Source of the DNA: Anderseniella sp051010195
Lineage (GTDB): Bacteria > Pseudomonadota > Alphaproteobacteria > Rhizobiales > Aestuariivirgaceae
Reading direction: 5' to 3'
Assembly (NCBI GenBank): GCA_051010195.1
Contig: JBPCVV010000001.1
Location: 1 to 25,876, forward strand
DNA: 25,876 bases
The notes below the pieces were generated by a model. It did no database searches and was not told the origin of the DNA. It saw nothing but the letters and a program-made list of their open reading frames with translations. Position 1 is the first letter of the stretch. Each line of letters begins with the position of its first letter. A program made the position numbers and the translations under genes. Below are positions 8,497-17,082 of the stretch, piece by piece.

Positions 8497-9212
8497 AGGT
8501 GATGAGTGACCGGGTAAATGAACTTGGACAGCCGATCGGGTTTGAGGTTGCGGACTGGAAACCGTGTGCCAGGCCGCCGCGCGAACCGATGCAGGGGCGT
8601 TATGTACGACTGGAGCCGATCATCAGTGCGGCAGACCATGCTCAAGACCTGTTCGACGCATTCACAGCCGATGCTGAAAACCGTATCTGGACCTATTTGC
8701 CGTACGGACCTTTCGCCAGCGTTGACGAGTGCCGCAACTGGATCGAGACCACCTGCCTGGGTGACGATCCGTTGTTTCATGCCATCATTGCCGGCGAAAC
8801 GGGCAGGGCGGTCGGGGTTGCCAGTTATCTGCGCATCGAGCCCGCCGTGGGCGTGATCGAGGTGGGCCACATCAATTATGCTCCTGCCCTGCAGCAAACC
8901 CGCGGCGCGACCGAAGCCATGTACCTGATGATGCGGCGGGTGTTTGCGGAACTGGGTTACCGCCGGTACGAGTGGAAATGCGATGCGCTCAACGCCGGTT
9001 CCTGTGCTGCCGCCGGACGGCTGGGTTTCACCTATGAAGGCCGGTTCCGGCAGGCCACCATGTACAAGGGCCGTAACCGGGATACCAACTGGTATGCGAT
9101 ACTGGACAGCGAATGGCCGGACCTGGAGCGCGCTTATGAGGCGTGGTTGGACCCTGCCAATTTCGATGCGGGCGGCGTGCAGAAAATGAGTCTCGCCAGT
9201 TTGATGGCCTAA
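8493..9212 (+). CDS. GNAT-family N-acetyltransferase (RimJ/RimL-like)
   Basis: This roughly 239-residue cytosolic acetyltransferase has a pattern typical of the RimJ/RimL-type GNAT branch: an N-terminal GRYVRLEPI strand, YGPFASVDECRNWI, AGETGRAVGVASYLRIEPAVGVIEVGHINYAPALQQTRGATEAMYLMMRRVF (strands 4-5 and the acetyl-CoA loop), YEWKCDALNAGSCAAAGRLGFTYEGRFRQ, and the conserved RNRDTNWYAILDSEW tail. The ATG at 8493 overlaps the stop of the flavoprotein gene as ATGA; the next ATG at 8502 (MSDRVN) is an equally possible start. Its stop overlaps the stop of the convergent nitroreductase gene by 4 bases. The acceptor substrate (protein N-terminus or small amine) cannot be told. Confidence 0.87.
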   Translation: MKVMSDRVNELGQPIGFEVADWKPCARPPREPMQGRYVRLEPIISAADHAQDLFDAFTADAENRIWTYLPYGPFASVDECRNWIETTCLGDDPLFHAIIAGETGRAVGVASYLRIEPAVGVIEVGHINYAPALQQTRGATEAMYLMMRRVFAELGYRRYEWKCDALNAGSCAAAGRLGFTYEGRFRQATMYKGRNRDTNWYAILDSEWPDLERAYEAWLDPANFDAGGVQKMSLASLMA

Positions 9213-9901
9213 CCAAGTACAGTCAGAATTTCGCCGAGCGGTTTCTTTATCGTGGCCGCTTTCGGGATGGTGGCATTTTGGGCAGCATGTCCGGTAGCGA
9301 TGATCATCACCGGTTTTTCCGATGCCTGCCGGTTGAGCATCGGGTTGAGGAATTTCATCGGATTTGGCGTGTGGATCAGCGATGACAGGCCGGCCATATG
9401 CAGAGCCGTGATCAGAAAGCCGGTCGCCAGGCCGACACTTTCCGGTACGTAGTAATTTTTGTACCGTGACCCGTTGTCGAAGGTGCCCCAGCGCTGCGCA
9501 AACACGACAATCAGCCAGGGCGCGATTTCAAGATGCGGTTTGTCGGGCCCGGTGCCGATGGGCTCCAGGGCCCTGATCCACTCGTCGCCGGCTGACCCGC
9601 CGTAAAAATTGCGTTCCTCATCTTCTGCGGCGCGCCGGATCTCCTGCTTGAGCGCCGGGTCAGAGATCGCAACGAAGTGCCATGGCTGGTGGTTTGCGCC
9701 GGACGGCGCGCGTCCCGCGGTTGCGATGCAGGTCTCGATCACCTCCCGCGGTACCGGCGTATCTGCAAAGTCCCTCACCGTGTGCCTTGCTTTCATGGTT
9801 TTGAGGAATGAACGGGTCGCAACAAGGCTGTCTGCGTCGGACAACTGGTCACGTTCATGCAGTGGCACGGCTTCGTACTTCAAGGCGTCTTTGGAGATCA
9901 T
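9209..9901 (-). CDS. Nitroreductase family, iodotyrosine-deiodinase-like
   Basis: This 230-residue FMN-dependent oxidoreductase contains KARHTVRDFADTPVPREVIETCIATAGRAPSGANHQPWHFVAISDP, the FMN-phosphate-binding start of the nitroreductase fold. Later it has YYVPESVGLATGFLITALHMAGLSSLIHTPNPMKFLNPMLNR and EKPVMIIATGHAA. By memory alignment it is closer to the iodotyrosine deiodinase (IYD) branch than to NfsB types. In particular it keeps a Glu-x3-Tyr in EERNFY and a Lys in GPDKPHLEIAPW, where IYD grips the halotyrosine zwitterion. The start ATG at 9901 gives MISKDALKYEAVPLHERD; the frame stays open upstream to 9940. It is the only minus-strand gene between pyrG and the window end. Dehalogenation of an aromatic compound is possible but unproven. 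Confidence 0.85.
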   Translation of the reverse strand: MISKDALKYEAVPLHERDQLSDADSLVATRSFLKTMKARHTVRDFADTPVPREVIETCIATAGRAPSGANHQPWHFVAISDPALKQEIRRAAEDEERNFYGGSAGDEWIRALEPIGTGPDKPHLEIAPWLIVVFAQRWGTFDNGSRYKNYYVPESVGLATGFLITALHMAGLSSLIHTPNPMKFLNPMLNRQASEKPVMIIATGHAAQNATIPKAATIKKPLGEILTVLG

Positions 9902-10088
9902 GGCGGGTAAAAATCCTGTGGCGGTCGAACTGCAACACATGCAAATTTTTCGAAAGTCTGCAACCGGACGTTAACCTTAATACGGCATCGTCCGGCATTA
10001 TTGTGGTCGCATTCCGGGACTAATGATCCGGTATCCAGCCAGTCTGGAAATGCGCGTGTGAGTGAAGCGTAAGTGTGGAGACACCTGT

Positions 10089-10715
10089 ATGTTGGCGGTG
10101 AAACAAGAGCCGGAAGCGGCTGATTTCTGGGCCTGGTTTAGTGATAATGACGCCCTTCTGGCCGAAATGGCCGTTAAGCTTGATGACATGACGATGGATG
10201 ATCTGGAGCCGGTTCTGGATGAACTGGCGCAGGAAATCCATGAGGTTGATGACAGGCTGTTTGCCGAACTTGGCGTGGCGGAAGATGGTTCGCCGGTATT
10301 GCTGATCACTGCGGAGGGTGACCGCGAAGCCCTGCTGGCAGCACGCGACCTAGTCGCCGTGGCGCCGGAGAACCGGAACTGGGTGATCAAGGCATTGCGC
10401 GAACGCGAAGAGCCCGGCGACAACCTGGCCCTGCCGGGTGGCGGTGAAATCGATATCCGCGAAGCGGTCTTCGTGCTGGAAGTGCACAAGGGCAAGGCGG
10501 AAATCGCCATCGGCCTTGATGACTGGGACGAGCAACGTGCTGAAGACTACAGCCTTGCGGCGGAAAACCTCGTTGAAATGGCGCTGGGCGAGGCAGACTA
10601 TTCAGCAGGTGTTTCCGGCGTCATGGCCCTGCCGCTGAAGGACCTGACCGACGAGGCGGACCCGTGGCCCCTGAAGGCGCTCACCAGCGAATTCGACAAT
10701 CAGCTAGGGGCATGA
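10089..10715 (+). CDS. Uncharacterised acidic protein with FW-x-WF start
   Basis: This 208-residue protein has no signal peptide or membrane segment. It is strongly acidic, with runs such as KLDDMTMDDLEPVLDELAQEIHEVDDRLFAELG. The opening FWAWFSDNDALLAEM, the middle LLITAEGDREALLAARDLVAVAPENRNWVIKALRER and a later EIDIREAVFVLEVHKGKAEIAIGLDD form an alternating helix/strand pattern. I have a vague recollection of similar FWxWFxxN...LITAEG...AP...W proteins in other bacteria, but I cannot name a family. The ATG at 10089 is preferred because GGAG lies 8 bases upstream; a GTG at 10062 is a weaker alternative. It stands alone between the divergent nitroreductase gene and a structured gap. Confidence 0.75.
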   Translation: MLAVKQEPEAADFWAWFSDNDALLAEMAVKLDDMTMDDLEPVLDELAQEIHEVDDRLFAELGVAEDGSPVLLITAEGDREALLAARDLVAVAPENRNWVIKALREREEPGDNLALPGGGEIDIREAVFVLEVHKGKAEIAIGLDDWDEQRAEDYSLAAENLVEMALGEADYSAGVSGVMALPLKDLTDEADPWPLKALTSEFDNQLGA

Positions 10716-11031
10716 TTTAGCGCTCATTATTCGTGGTCGAACAACTGGTCCTTACAACGGTCGGGTTGTTCTGTGTGCCTGAATAGCTGGTTTGACAATT
10801 GCGATGAACTGTTCTCCGAGGCACGTCAGTGCCGAGGTAAGGCCGACTGTTCGTCGCACGAAGTGCGGCCCCGCACAGCGATTGCTTGAGTGAGCGATGT
10901 AAACGGCTCACCGGAGGTGACAAGCTGTTCAACCCAAATCAACATTTCGCCCGTGCCGGATAGACTCTGGCGCGGGCGTTGCTTTATATGCGCGTTCAAC
11001 ATCGTCAATCGACCTGAGGGCTTAGGATTCC
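10716..11031 (+). other. Gene-free stretch rich in inverted repeats (possible small RNA or leader)
   Basis: I see no credible protein gene in these 316 bases. Several potential helices line up on the + strand: GAACAAC with GTTGTTC (10738-10772), GGCAC-GTCA-GTGCC flanked by GA pairs near 10820-10835, GTCGCAC-GAA-GTGCGGC near 10854-10870, GTGAGC with GCTCAC around 10891-10912, and CGCTCAT (10721) able to pair with GTGAGCG (10891). A terminator-like hairpin closes the region (10948-10985). A TTGACA at 10792-10797 could be a -35 element, but I find no convincing -10. It does not match the RNase P, tmRNA, SRP or SAM riboswitch cores that I know. Confidence 0.35.
10948..10985 (+). terminator. Rho-independent terminator-like hairpin before eno
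   Basis: CGCCCGTGCC (10948-10957) pairs with GGCGCGGGCG (10969-10978) in a 10-base-pair stem with one G-U pair and an 11-base loop. It is followed by TTGCTTTATAT, a broken T tract. It sits 46 bases before the eno start, so it would end transcription coming from the upstream gene or a small RNA, or act as an attenuator in the eno leader. Confidence 0.5.
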
Positions 11032-12306
11032 ATGACCGAAATCGTCCACGTACACGCGCGCGAAATTCTCGACAGCCGGGGCAACCCGACGGTGGAGGTC
11101 GATGTGGCCCTGGCCGATGGGTCGTTCGGGCGGGCCGCCGTGCCGTCAGGTGCGTCGACCGGGGCGCATGAAGCTGTGGAGCTGCGCGACGGTGCCAAGA
11201 AGCGCTATCTCGGCAAGGGTGTCACCAAGGCGGTGGCGGCGGTCAACGGCAAGATCTGCGACGCCATTCTTGGTCATGACGGGGAAGACCAGACATTGAT
11301 TGATGAAACTATGATCGAATTGGATGGCACCCCCAACAAGGCCAAGTTGGGCGCCAACGCCGTTCTCGGTGTGTCGCTGGCGGTGGCCAAGGCAGCCGCG
11401 CAGGCCTGCGGTCAGCCCTTGTACCGCTACGTAGGCGGCACCTCTGCCCGGGTATTGCCGGTGCCGATGATGAACATCATCAATGGTGGTGCCCATGCCG
11501 ACAACCCGATCGATTTTCAGGAATTCATGATCATGCCGGTCGGCGCATCGTCCATCGCTGAAGCCGTGCGCATGGGCGCGGAAGTCTTTCATACATTGAA
11601 AGGCGAACTGAAAAAGGCCGGTCATAACACAAACGTCGGTGACGAGGGCGGCTTTGCGCCGGACCTGCCATCTGCAGAAGCTTCACTTGATTTCATCATG
11701 GAAGCGTGTGCGAAAGCTGGTTTCAAGGCTGGCAAGGACATGTACCTGGCGCTCGATTGTGCCGCCTCGGAATTCTACAAGTCCAAGAAATACGATTATG
11801 AAGGCGAAGGCATCAAGCGCTCTTCGTCGGACCAGGCACGCTACCTGGCCAAGCTCGTCGACGACTACCCGATCATCTCGATTGAGGACGGCATGCATGA
11901 AGATGACTGGAGAGGCTGGAAGGAATTGACGGACCTGGCGGGCAGCAAGTGCCAGCTGGTCGGTGATGACCTGTTTGTCACCAATCCCGAGCGCCTCAAG
12001 ACGGGTATCGACAAGGGGGTGGCCAACTCCATCCTGGTCAAGGTCAACCAGATCGGCTCGCTGACCGAAACGCTGGCTGCGGTGGATATGGCGCACCGGG
12101 CAGGCTACACGGCGGTAATGTCACATCGTTCCGGTGAAACCGAGGACGTCACCATTGCCGACCTGGCGGTGGCGACGAATTGCGGGCAGATCAAGACCGG
12201 TTCCCTGGCGCGGTCCGACCGGCTGGCCAAGTACAACCAGCTCATCCGGATTGAGGAGGAGCTTGGTGGCCAGGCTGTCTATGCGGGCCGCGGGATTTTG
12301 AAGTAG
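11032..12306 (+). CDS. eno: Enolase
   Basis: Enolase interconverts 2-phosphoglycerate and phosphoenolpyruvate in glycolysis and gluconeogenesis. The 424-residue protein has the expected length and the canonical start EIVHVHAREILDSRGNPTVEVDV. Catalytic and metal residues, by counting, are Glu164 (FQEFMI), Glu205 (VGDEGGFAP), metal ligands Asp242, Glu285 (SIEDGM) and Asp312 (VGDDLFVTN), Lys337 (LVKVNQ) and Lys388 (GQIKTGS). The signature ILVKVNQIGSLTET is intact. A terminator-like hairpin lies 46 bases upstream, so the gene probably has its own promoter in the gap. In alphaproteobacteria eno is typically followed by ftsB and the pdh genes, as here. It supplies phosphoenolpyruvate, the precursor of the pyruvate used by the downstream complex. 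Confidence 0.98.
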   Translation: MTEIVHVHAREILDSRGNPTVEVDVALADGSFGRAAVPSGASTGAHEAVELRDGAKKRYLGKGVTKAVAAVNGKICDAILGHDGEDQTLIDETMIELDGTPNKAKLGANAVLGVSLAVAKAAAQACGQPLYRYVGGTSARVLPVPMMNIINGGAHADNPIDFQEFMIMPVGASSIAEAVRMGAEVFHTLKGELKKAGHNTNVGDEGGFAPDLPSAEASLDFIMEACAKAGFKAGKDMYLALDCAASEFYKSKKYDYEGEGIKRSSSDQARYLAKLVDDYPIISIEDGMHEDDWRGWKELTDLAGSKCQLVGDDLFVTNPERLKTGIDKGVANSILVKVNQIGSLTETLAAVDMAHRAGYTAVMSHRSGETEDVTIADLAVATNCGQIKTGSLARSDRLAKYNQLIRIEEELGGQAVYAGRGILK

Positions 12307-12398
12307 AGACTGATCTCGAACCTGCTGGCATGTTCTGTTTGCTGCAATACCATTCTCCGCGCATTTGTCGGTTCTGCGAAGCCGGGCAGGGAGCACGG

Positions 12399-12413
12399 TT
12401 AGCAAATCGTTAA
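12399..12413 (-). promoter_or_regulatory. Weak CtrA-like box upstream of ftsB
   Basis: On the minus strand this reads TTAA-CGATTTG-CTAAC, one mismatch from the alphaproteobacterial CtrA consensus TTAA-N7-TTAAC. It lies about 70-85 bases before the chosen ftsB start, in the only gap between eno and ftsB. Cell-cycle control of a division gene would make sense, but a degenerate AT-rich motif like this arises easily by chance. Confidence 0.2.
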
Positions 12414-12482
12414 TGGCTTCATTGCTAGCTTGTGACCTGTCCGTTGATGGATTCGCTGCAAGCTGAAGGCCTCGTGCAGATC

Positions 12483-12785
12483 ATGTTCAGACGTCCCAAA
12501 TTGTTCGATGTGCTGGTGTTTGCAGGGTGTGTCGCCATGTTGTCGTTTTTCCATTGGCATGCGTTCAAGGGACCGCGCAGCCTGGACAACCATGACCTCC
12601 AGTTGGCCCAGCTTGAAGCCCGTGAGGCAGACCTTGCAAAAATCAGGTCGAAGCGCGATGCTGTCGAGGCGCGGGTCAGGCTCATGCGGCCCGAAAGCGT
12701 TGATCCGGACATGGCATCGCAGCTGGTCCGGGAAAAGCTTGGCTTTGATAGAGTTAACTCGATTATAGTTAACTTATCTGATTGA
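12483..12785 (+). CDS. ftsB: FtsB/DivIC-type septum formation initiator
   Basis: This protein of about 100 residues is a bitopic membrane protein of the FtsQ-FtsL-FtsB divisome subcomplex. It has a short cytoplasmic start (MFRRPKLFD), one transmembrane helix (VLVFAGCVAMLSFFHWHAF), then a coiled coil (LQLAQLEAREADLAKIRSKRDAVEARVRLMRPESVD) and the family's VREKLGFDRVNS-like end. It matches other alphaproteobacterial FtsB proteins by its size and its place between eno and pdhA. The ATG at 12483 gives the usual short N-terminus. An ATG at 12447 and a GTG at 12432 are in frame, and none has a clear Shine-Dalgarno sequence. The last codons (GTT AAC TCG ATT ATA GTT AAC TTA) are unusually AT-rich and contain two palindromes listed separately. 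Confidence 0.85.
   Translation: MFRRPKLFDVLVFAGCVAMLSFFHWHAFKGPRSLDNHDLQLAQLEAREADLAKIRSKRDAVEARVRLMRPESVDPDMASQLVREKLGFDRVNSIIVNLSD
12752..12774. repeat. Two AGTTAACT palindromes at the ftsB end, upstream of pdhA
   Basis: The 8-base palindrome AGTTAACT occurs at 12752-12759 (extendable to GAGTTAACTC) and again at 12767-12774, spaced 15 bases start to start. It lies in the last codons of ftsB and leads into an AT-rich stretch (12786-12840) that is the likely pdh promoter region. Paired palindromes on nearly the same helix face look like an operator for a dimeric regulator. The target protein is unknown. Confidence 0.35.
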
Positions 12786-12931
12786 ATCAATAATTACACC
12801 GATTTCATAAAAATAACCAAAATTAAGGTAATTGAACCAGGTCGTTGCCATTTCTGGTGCCAGCTGTGTTATGCCAGACCTCCACCGGCCCCGAAAAGAG
12901 GGTCTTCTACCATCTCTCAGGGAGGGGTTGC

Positions 12932-13972
12932 ATGGCAAAAACCGCCAAGAAATCGTCCGGCGCATCCAAAAAGGCTGCACCGGCGAGTGCTAAATCCAAT
13001 TCGACATTCAGCAAGGACGAGGACCTCAAGGCTTACGAGGACATGCTGCTGATCCGGCGGTTTGAGGAAAAGGCCGGACAATTGTACGGCATGGGGCACA
13101 TTGGCGGGTTCTGCCATCTCTATATCGGTCAGGAAGCAGTTGTCGTCGGCATGGATATGGCGATGGTCGATGGTGACCAGATGATCACGTCTTACCGCGA
13201 CCACGGCCACATGCTGGCCTGTGGCATGGATCCGAAGGGCGTCATGGCGGAACTGACCGGCAGGCAGGGTGGATATTCGCGCGGCAAGGGTGGCTCGATG
13301 CACATGTTCTCGCGCGAGAAAGAATTTTACGGCGGCCACGGCATCGTCGGCGCGCAGGTGCCGCTCGGCGCCGGCCTGGCATTTGCCAACAAATACAAGC
13401 AAAACGGCAGAGTTTCGGTCGCCTATTTCGGCGAGGGGGCGACCAACCAGGGCCAGGTTTATGAAACCTTCAACATGGCGTCGCTGTGGAAACTGCCGAT
13501 CATATTCGTCATCGAGAACAACGGCTACGCCATGGGTACCGCGGTGAAGCGTTCCGCGGCGCTGGCCGAGCAACTGTTCAACCGCGGGTCCGTCTACGGC
13601 ATTCCCGGCGAACAGGTCGACGGGATGGATGTGCGCATGGTCAAGGAGGCGGCGGACAAGGCGACGGAATACTGCCGGTCCGGCAAGGGCCCCTACATCC
13701 TGGAAATGAAGACCTATCGCTATCGCGGACATTCCATGTCCGACCCGGCGAAATACCGCTCGCGCGACGAAGTGCAGAAGATGCGTGAGGAGCATGATCC
13801 AATCGAACAGGTCAAGCGCCGCCTGAGCGGTGATCACGGCATGGACGATGATGACCTGAAGTCCATCGATGCCCGGATCCGCAAGATCGTGACGGAAGCG
13901 GCCGATTTTGCCCAGGCCGACGCTCTGCCCGATCCGGCAGAGCTGTGGACTGATATATATGTGGAAGCGTAA
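12932..13972 (+). CDS. pdhA: Pyruvate dehydrogenase E1 component, alpha subunit
   Basis: PdhA is the thiamine-diphosphate-binding alpha subunit of the E1 heterotetramer that decarboxylates pyruvate. The protein has 346 residues after a start at 12932, chosen because GGGAGGGG stands 4-5 bases upstream; the frame is open back to 12845. A basic Lys/Ala/Ser-rich head of about 25 residues precedes KAYEDMLLIRRFEEKAGQLYGMGHIGGFCHLYIGQEA. The ThDP motif runs from Gly167-Glu168-Gly169 to Asn196-Asn197 (FGEGATNQG...IENNGYAMGT). The loop YRYRGHSMSDPAKYRSRDEV is present. The gene heads the operon pdhA-pdhB-pdhC, with pdhB 14 bases downstream. The AT-rich 146-base gap before it is the likely promoter. Confidence 0.97.
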   Translation: MAKTAKKSSGASKKAAPASAKSNSTFSKDEDLKAYEDMLLIRRFEEKAGQLYGMGHIGGFCHLYIGQEAVVVGMDMAMVDGDQMITSYRDHGHMLACGMDPKGVMAELTGRQGGYSRGKGGSMHMFSREKEFYGGHGIVGAQVPLGAGLAFANKYKQNGRVSVAYFGEGATNQGQVYETFNMASLWKLPIIFVIENNGYAMGTAVKRSAALAEQLFNRGSVYGIPGEQVDGMDVRMVKEAADKATEYCRSGKGPYILEMKTYRYRGHSMSDPAKYRSRDEVQKMREEHDPIEQVKRRLSGDHGMDDDDLKSIDARIRKIVTEAADFAQADALPDPAELWTDIYVEA

Positions 13973-13986
13973 GGGAAGGTAGAGTA

Positions 13987-15363
13987 ATGCCAACTGAAAT
14001 TCTGATGCCTGCCCTTTCGCCGACCATGGAAGAGGGAAAACTTGCACGCTGGCTGGTGAAGGAGGGTGACAACGTCACATCCGGAGACGTCATCGCTGAA
14101 ATCGAGACCGACAAGGCGACCATGGAGGTCGAGGCGGTGGACGAAGGCACTGTCGCCTCCATAGCCATTGCCGAGGGTACCGAAGGGGTGAAGGTCAACA
14201 CGGTGATTGCCGTGCTGGCGGCAGACGGTGAGGATGCGTCAGCCGTGAATGCTTCGCCTGCTCCTGCACCAGAAGCTGCTCCTGCGGCGCCGGCACCGTC
14301 CGCGGAGCCCGCACCGGTGGCGGCGCCTGTTGTCTTGAGCCCTGTTGCGGCACCTGATCCGGAAATTCCCGAAGGCACCGAGATGGTCGAGATGACGGTC
14401 CGCGAAGCACTCAATTCAGCGATGGCAGAGGAAATGCGTCGCGATGAGACCGTGTTCCTGATGGGTGAGGAGGTGGCCGAATACCAGGGCGCCTACAAGA
14501 TTTCGCAAGGCCTTTTGGAAGAGTTCGGCGACAAGAGGATCATCGATACGCCGATTACCGAACACGGCTTCACCGGTATTGCCGTGGGTGCGGCGTTCGG
14601 CGGCCTGAAACCGATCGTGGAGTTCATGACCTGGAACTTCGCCATGCAGGCGATCGACCACATCATCAATTCCGCGGCCAAGACGTTGTACATGTCCGGC
14701 GGCCAGATGGGCGCGCAGATGGTGTTCCGCGGGGCCAACGGTGCAGCCGCGCGTGTCGGGGCGCAGCACTCGCAGGATTATGCCAGCTGGTATGCCCATG
14801 TGCCGGGCCTGAAAGTGGTGATGCCGTACTCGGCAGCCGATGCCAAAGGCTTGCTGAAAGCCTCGATCCGGGACCCCAATCCGGTGATTTTCCTGGAAAA
14901 CGAAATTCTTTATGGCCGCAAGTTCGAAGTGCCCAAGCTTGACGACTGGGTGGTGCCCATCGGCAAGGCGAGGATTGCGCGCGCCGGCAGCGATGTCACC
15001 ATCGTGTCGTGGGGCATGGGCATGTCCTATGCCACCGAGGCGGCCGAAAAACTTGCAGGCGAGGGCATCGAGGCAGAGATTGTCGATCTCCGTTCGCTGC
15101 GCCCCATGGACATTCCGGCGGTAGTGGAAAGCGTCAAGAAAACCAATCGCTGCGTGATCGTGGAAGAAGCTTGGCCGGTGTGTTCAGTGAGCTCCGAGGT
15201 GGCCGCTCAGATCATGACCCACGCGTTCGACTATCTCGATGCGCCGGTAGCCCGGGTCAACGGCAAGGACGTGCCGATGCCATATGCAGCCAACCTGGAA
15301 AAGCTGGCACTGCCCAATGTGGACGAAGTTGTCGAGGCGGCGAAGGCCGTCCTGTACCGGTAA
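13987..15363 (+). CDS. pdhB: Pyruvate dehydrogenase E1 beta subunit with N-terminal lipoyl domain
   Basis: The 458-residue protein is the E1 beta partner of PdhA, in the alphaproteobacterial form that carries its own lipoyl domain. Residues 1-78 are a biotinyl/lipoyl domain with the lipoylated Lys43 in ETDKATMEVEAVDEG. Residues about 85-125 are a flexible Ala/Pro linker. The E1-beta pyrimidine-binding and transketolase C-terminal domains follow (TVREALNSAMAEEMRRDETVFLMGEEVAEYQGAYKISQGL, TPITEHGFTGIAVGAAFGGLKPIVEFM, EEAWPVCSVSSEVAAQI). A GGGAAGG Shine-Dalgarno sequence precedes the ATG. Its lipoyl domain is almost identical to that of the next gene. LipA, encoded about 4 kb downstream, would supply the lipoyl sulfurs. 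Confidence 0.97.
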   Translation: MPTEILMPALSPTMEEGKLARWLVKEGDNVTSGDVIAEIETDKATMEVEAVDEGTVASIAIAEGTEGVKVNTVIAVLAADGEDASAVNASPAPAPEAAPAAPAPSAEPAPVAAPVVLSPVAAPDPEIPEGTEMVEMTVREALNSAMAEEMRRDETVFLMGEEVAEYQGAYKISQGLLEEFGDKRIIDTPITEHGFTGIAVGAAFGGLKPIVEFMTWNFAMQAIDHIINSAAKTLYMSGGQMGAQMVFRGANGAAARVGAQHSQDYASWYAHVPGLKVVMPYSAADAKGLLKASIRDPNPVIFLENEILYGRKFEVPKLDDWVVPIGKARIARAGSDVTIVSWGMGMSYATEAAEKLAGEGIEAEIVDLRSLRPMDIPAVVESVKKTNRCVIVEEAWPVCSVSSEVAAQIMTHAFDYLDAPVARVNGKDVPMPYAANLEKLALPNVDEVVEAAKAVLYR

Positions 15364-15378
15364 GGGGAGCGCAAGGTC

Positions 15379-16710
<1,332 letters not shown>

Positions 16711-16742
16711 TGGTTGAACATGGTGCCTGGCGGTGGAGTGCA

Positions 16743-16769
16743 TTGGATCCCCGCGTTCGCGAGGATGAC
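16743..16769 (+). repeat. REP-like palindrome, copy A
   Basis: TTGGATCCCCGCGTTCGCGAGGATGAC can form a stem around a GTTC loop (TCCCCGCG against CGCGAGGA, with one A-C mismatch). It resembles the very common proteobacterial repeat GGATTCCCGC-TTTC-GCGGGAATGAC. It is in the same orientation as copy B and lies 33 bases after the pdhC stop. Confidence 0.65.
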
Positions 16770-16789
16770 GACGCCGGAAGAGGTAAACA

Positions 16790-17077
16790 ATGCAGCCGGT
16801 GGTTTACATCCTGGCTAATAGGAAACACGGGACGATTTATGTAGGCGTGACCGGTAATCTTGCCGCCCGGATTTCACAACACAAGAGTAACACGGTTGAA
16901 GGTTTCACAAAAAAGTACGGAGTTCACAGATTGGTTTGGGCCGAAATGCATGATTCAATGCAAGCGGCAATCGCACGAGAAAAGCAGCTTAAAAAGTGGA
17001 ACCGCGCCTGGAAAGTGCAGTTGATTGAACAAGAGAATACGGACTGGGAAGATCTATATGAGGGGTTAAACGGCTAA
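16790..17077 (+). CDS. GIY-YIG nuclease family protein
   Basis: This 95-residue protein is a stand-alone GIY-YIG domain of the small UPF0213/YhbQ-like type. VVYILAN (Tyr6) and GTIYVGVTGNL (Tyr17, Gly19) form the GIY/YIG strands. Arg27 and His31 in LAARISQHK are the catalytic-face residues, and the metal-binding Glu64 lies in AIAREKQLKKWNR. All expected active-site positions are present. GGAAGAGG precedes the ATG at 16790. Family members are metal-dependent endonuclease domains, but the single-domain proteins mostly lack an assigned role. It has lower GC content than its neighbours, REP-like palindromes on both sides, and a position inside an otherwise conserved operon. It therefore looks acquired and may act on the repeats around it. 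Confidence 0.9.
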   Translation: MQPVVYILANRKHGTIYVGVTGNLAARISQHKSNTVEGFTKKYGVHRLVWAEMHDSMQAAIAREKQLKKWNRAWKVQLIEQENTDWEDLYEGLNG

Positions 17078-17082
17078 GTGGA

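Noticed and set aside
10716..10985. RNase P RNA, tmRNA, SRP RNA or SAM riboswitch in the gap before eno
   Set aside because: None of the diagnostic core sequences of these RNAs is present; the region is kept only as an unassigned structured stretch.
12917..14047. 376-codon minus-strand frame under pdhA
   Set aside because: Low-complexity His/Val/Arg composition typical of antisense of a GC-rich gene; pdhA is unambiguous.
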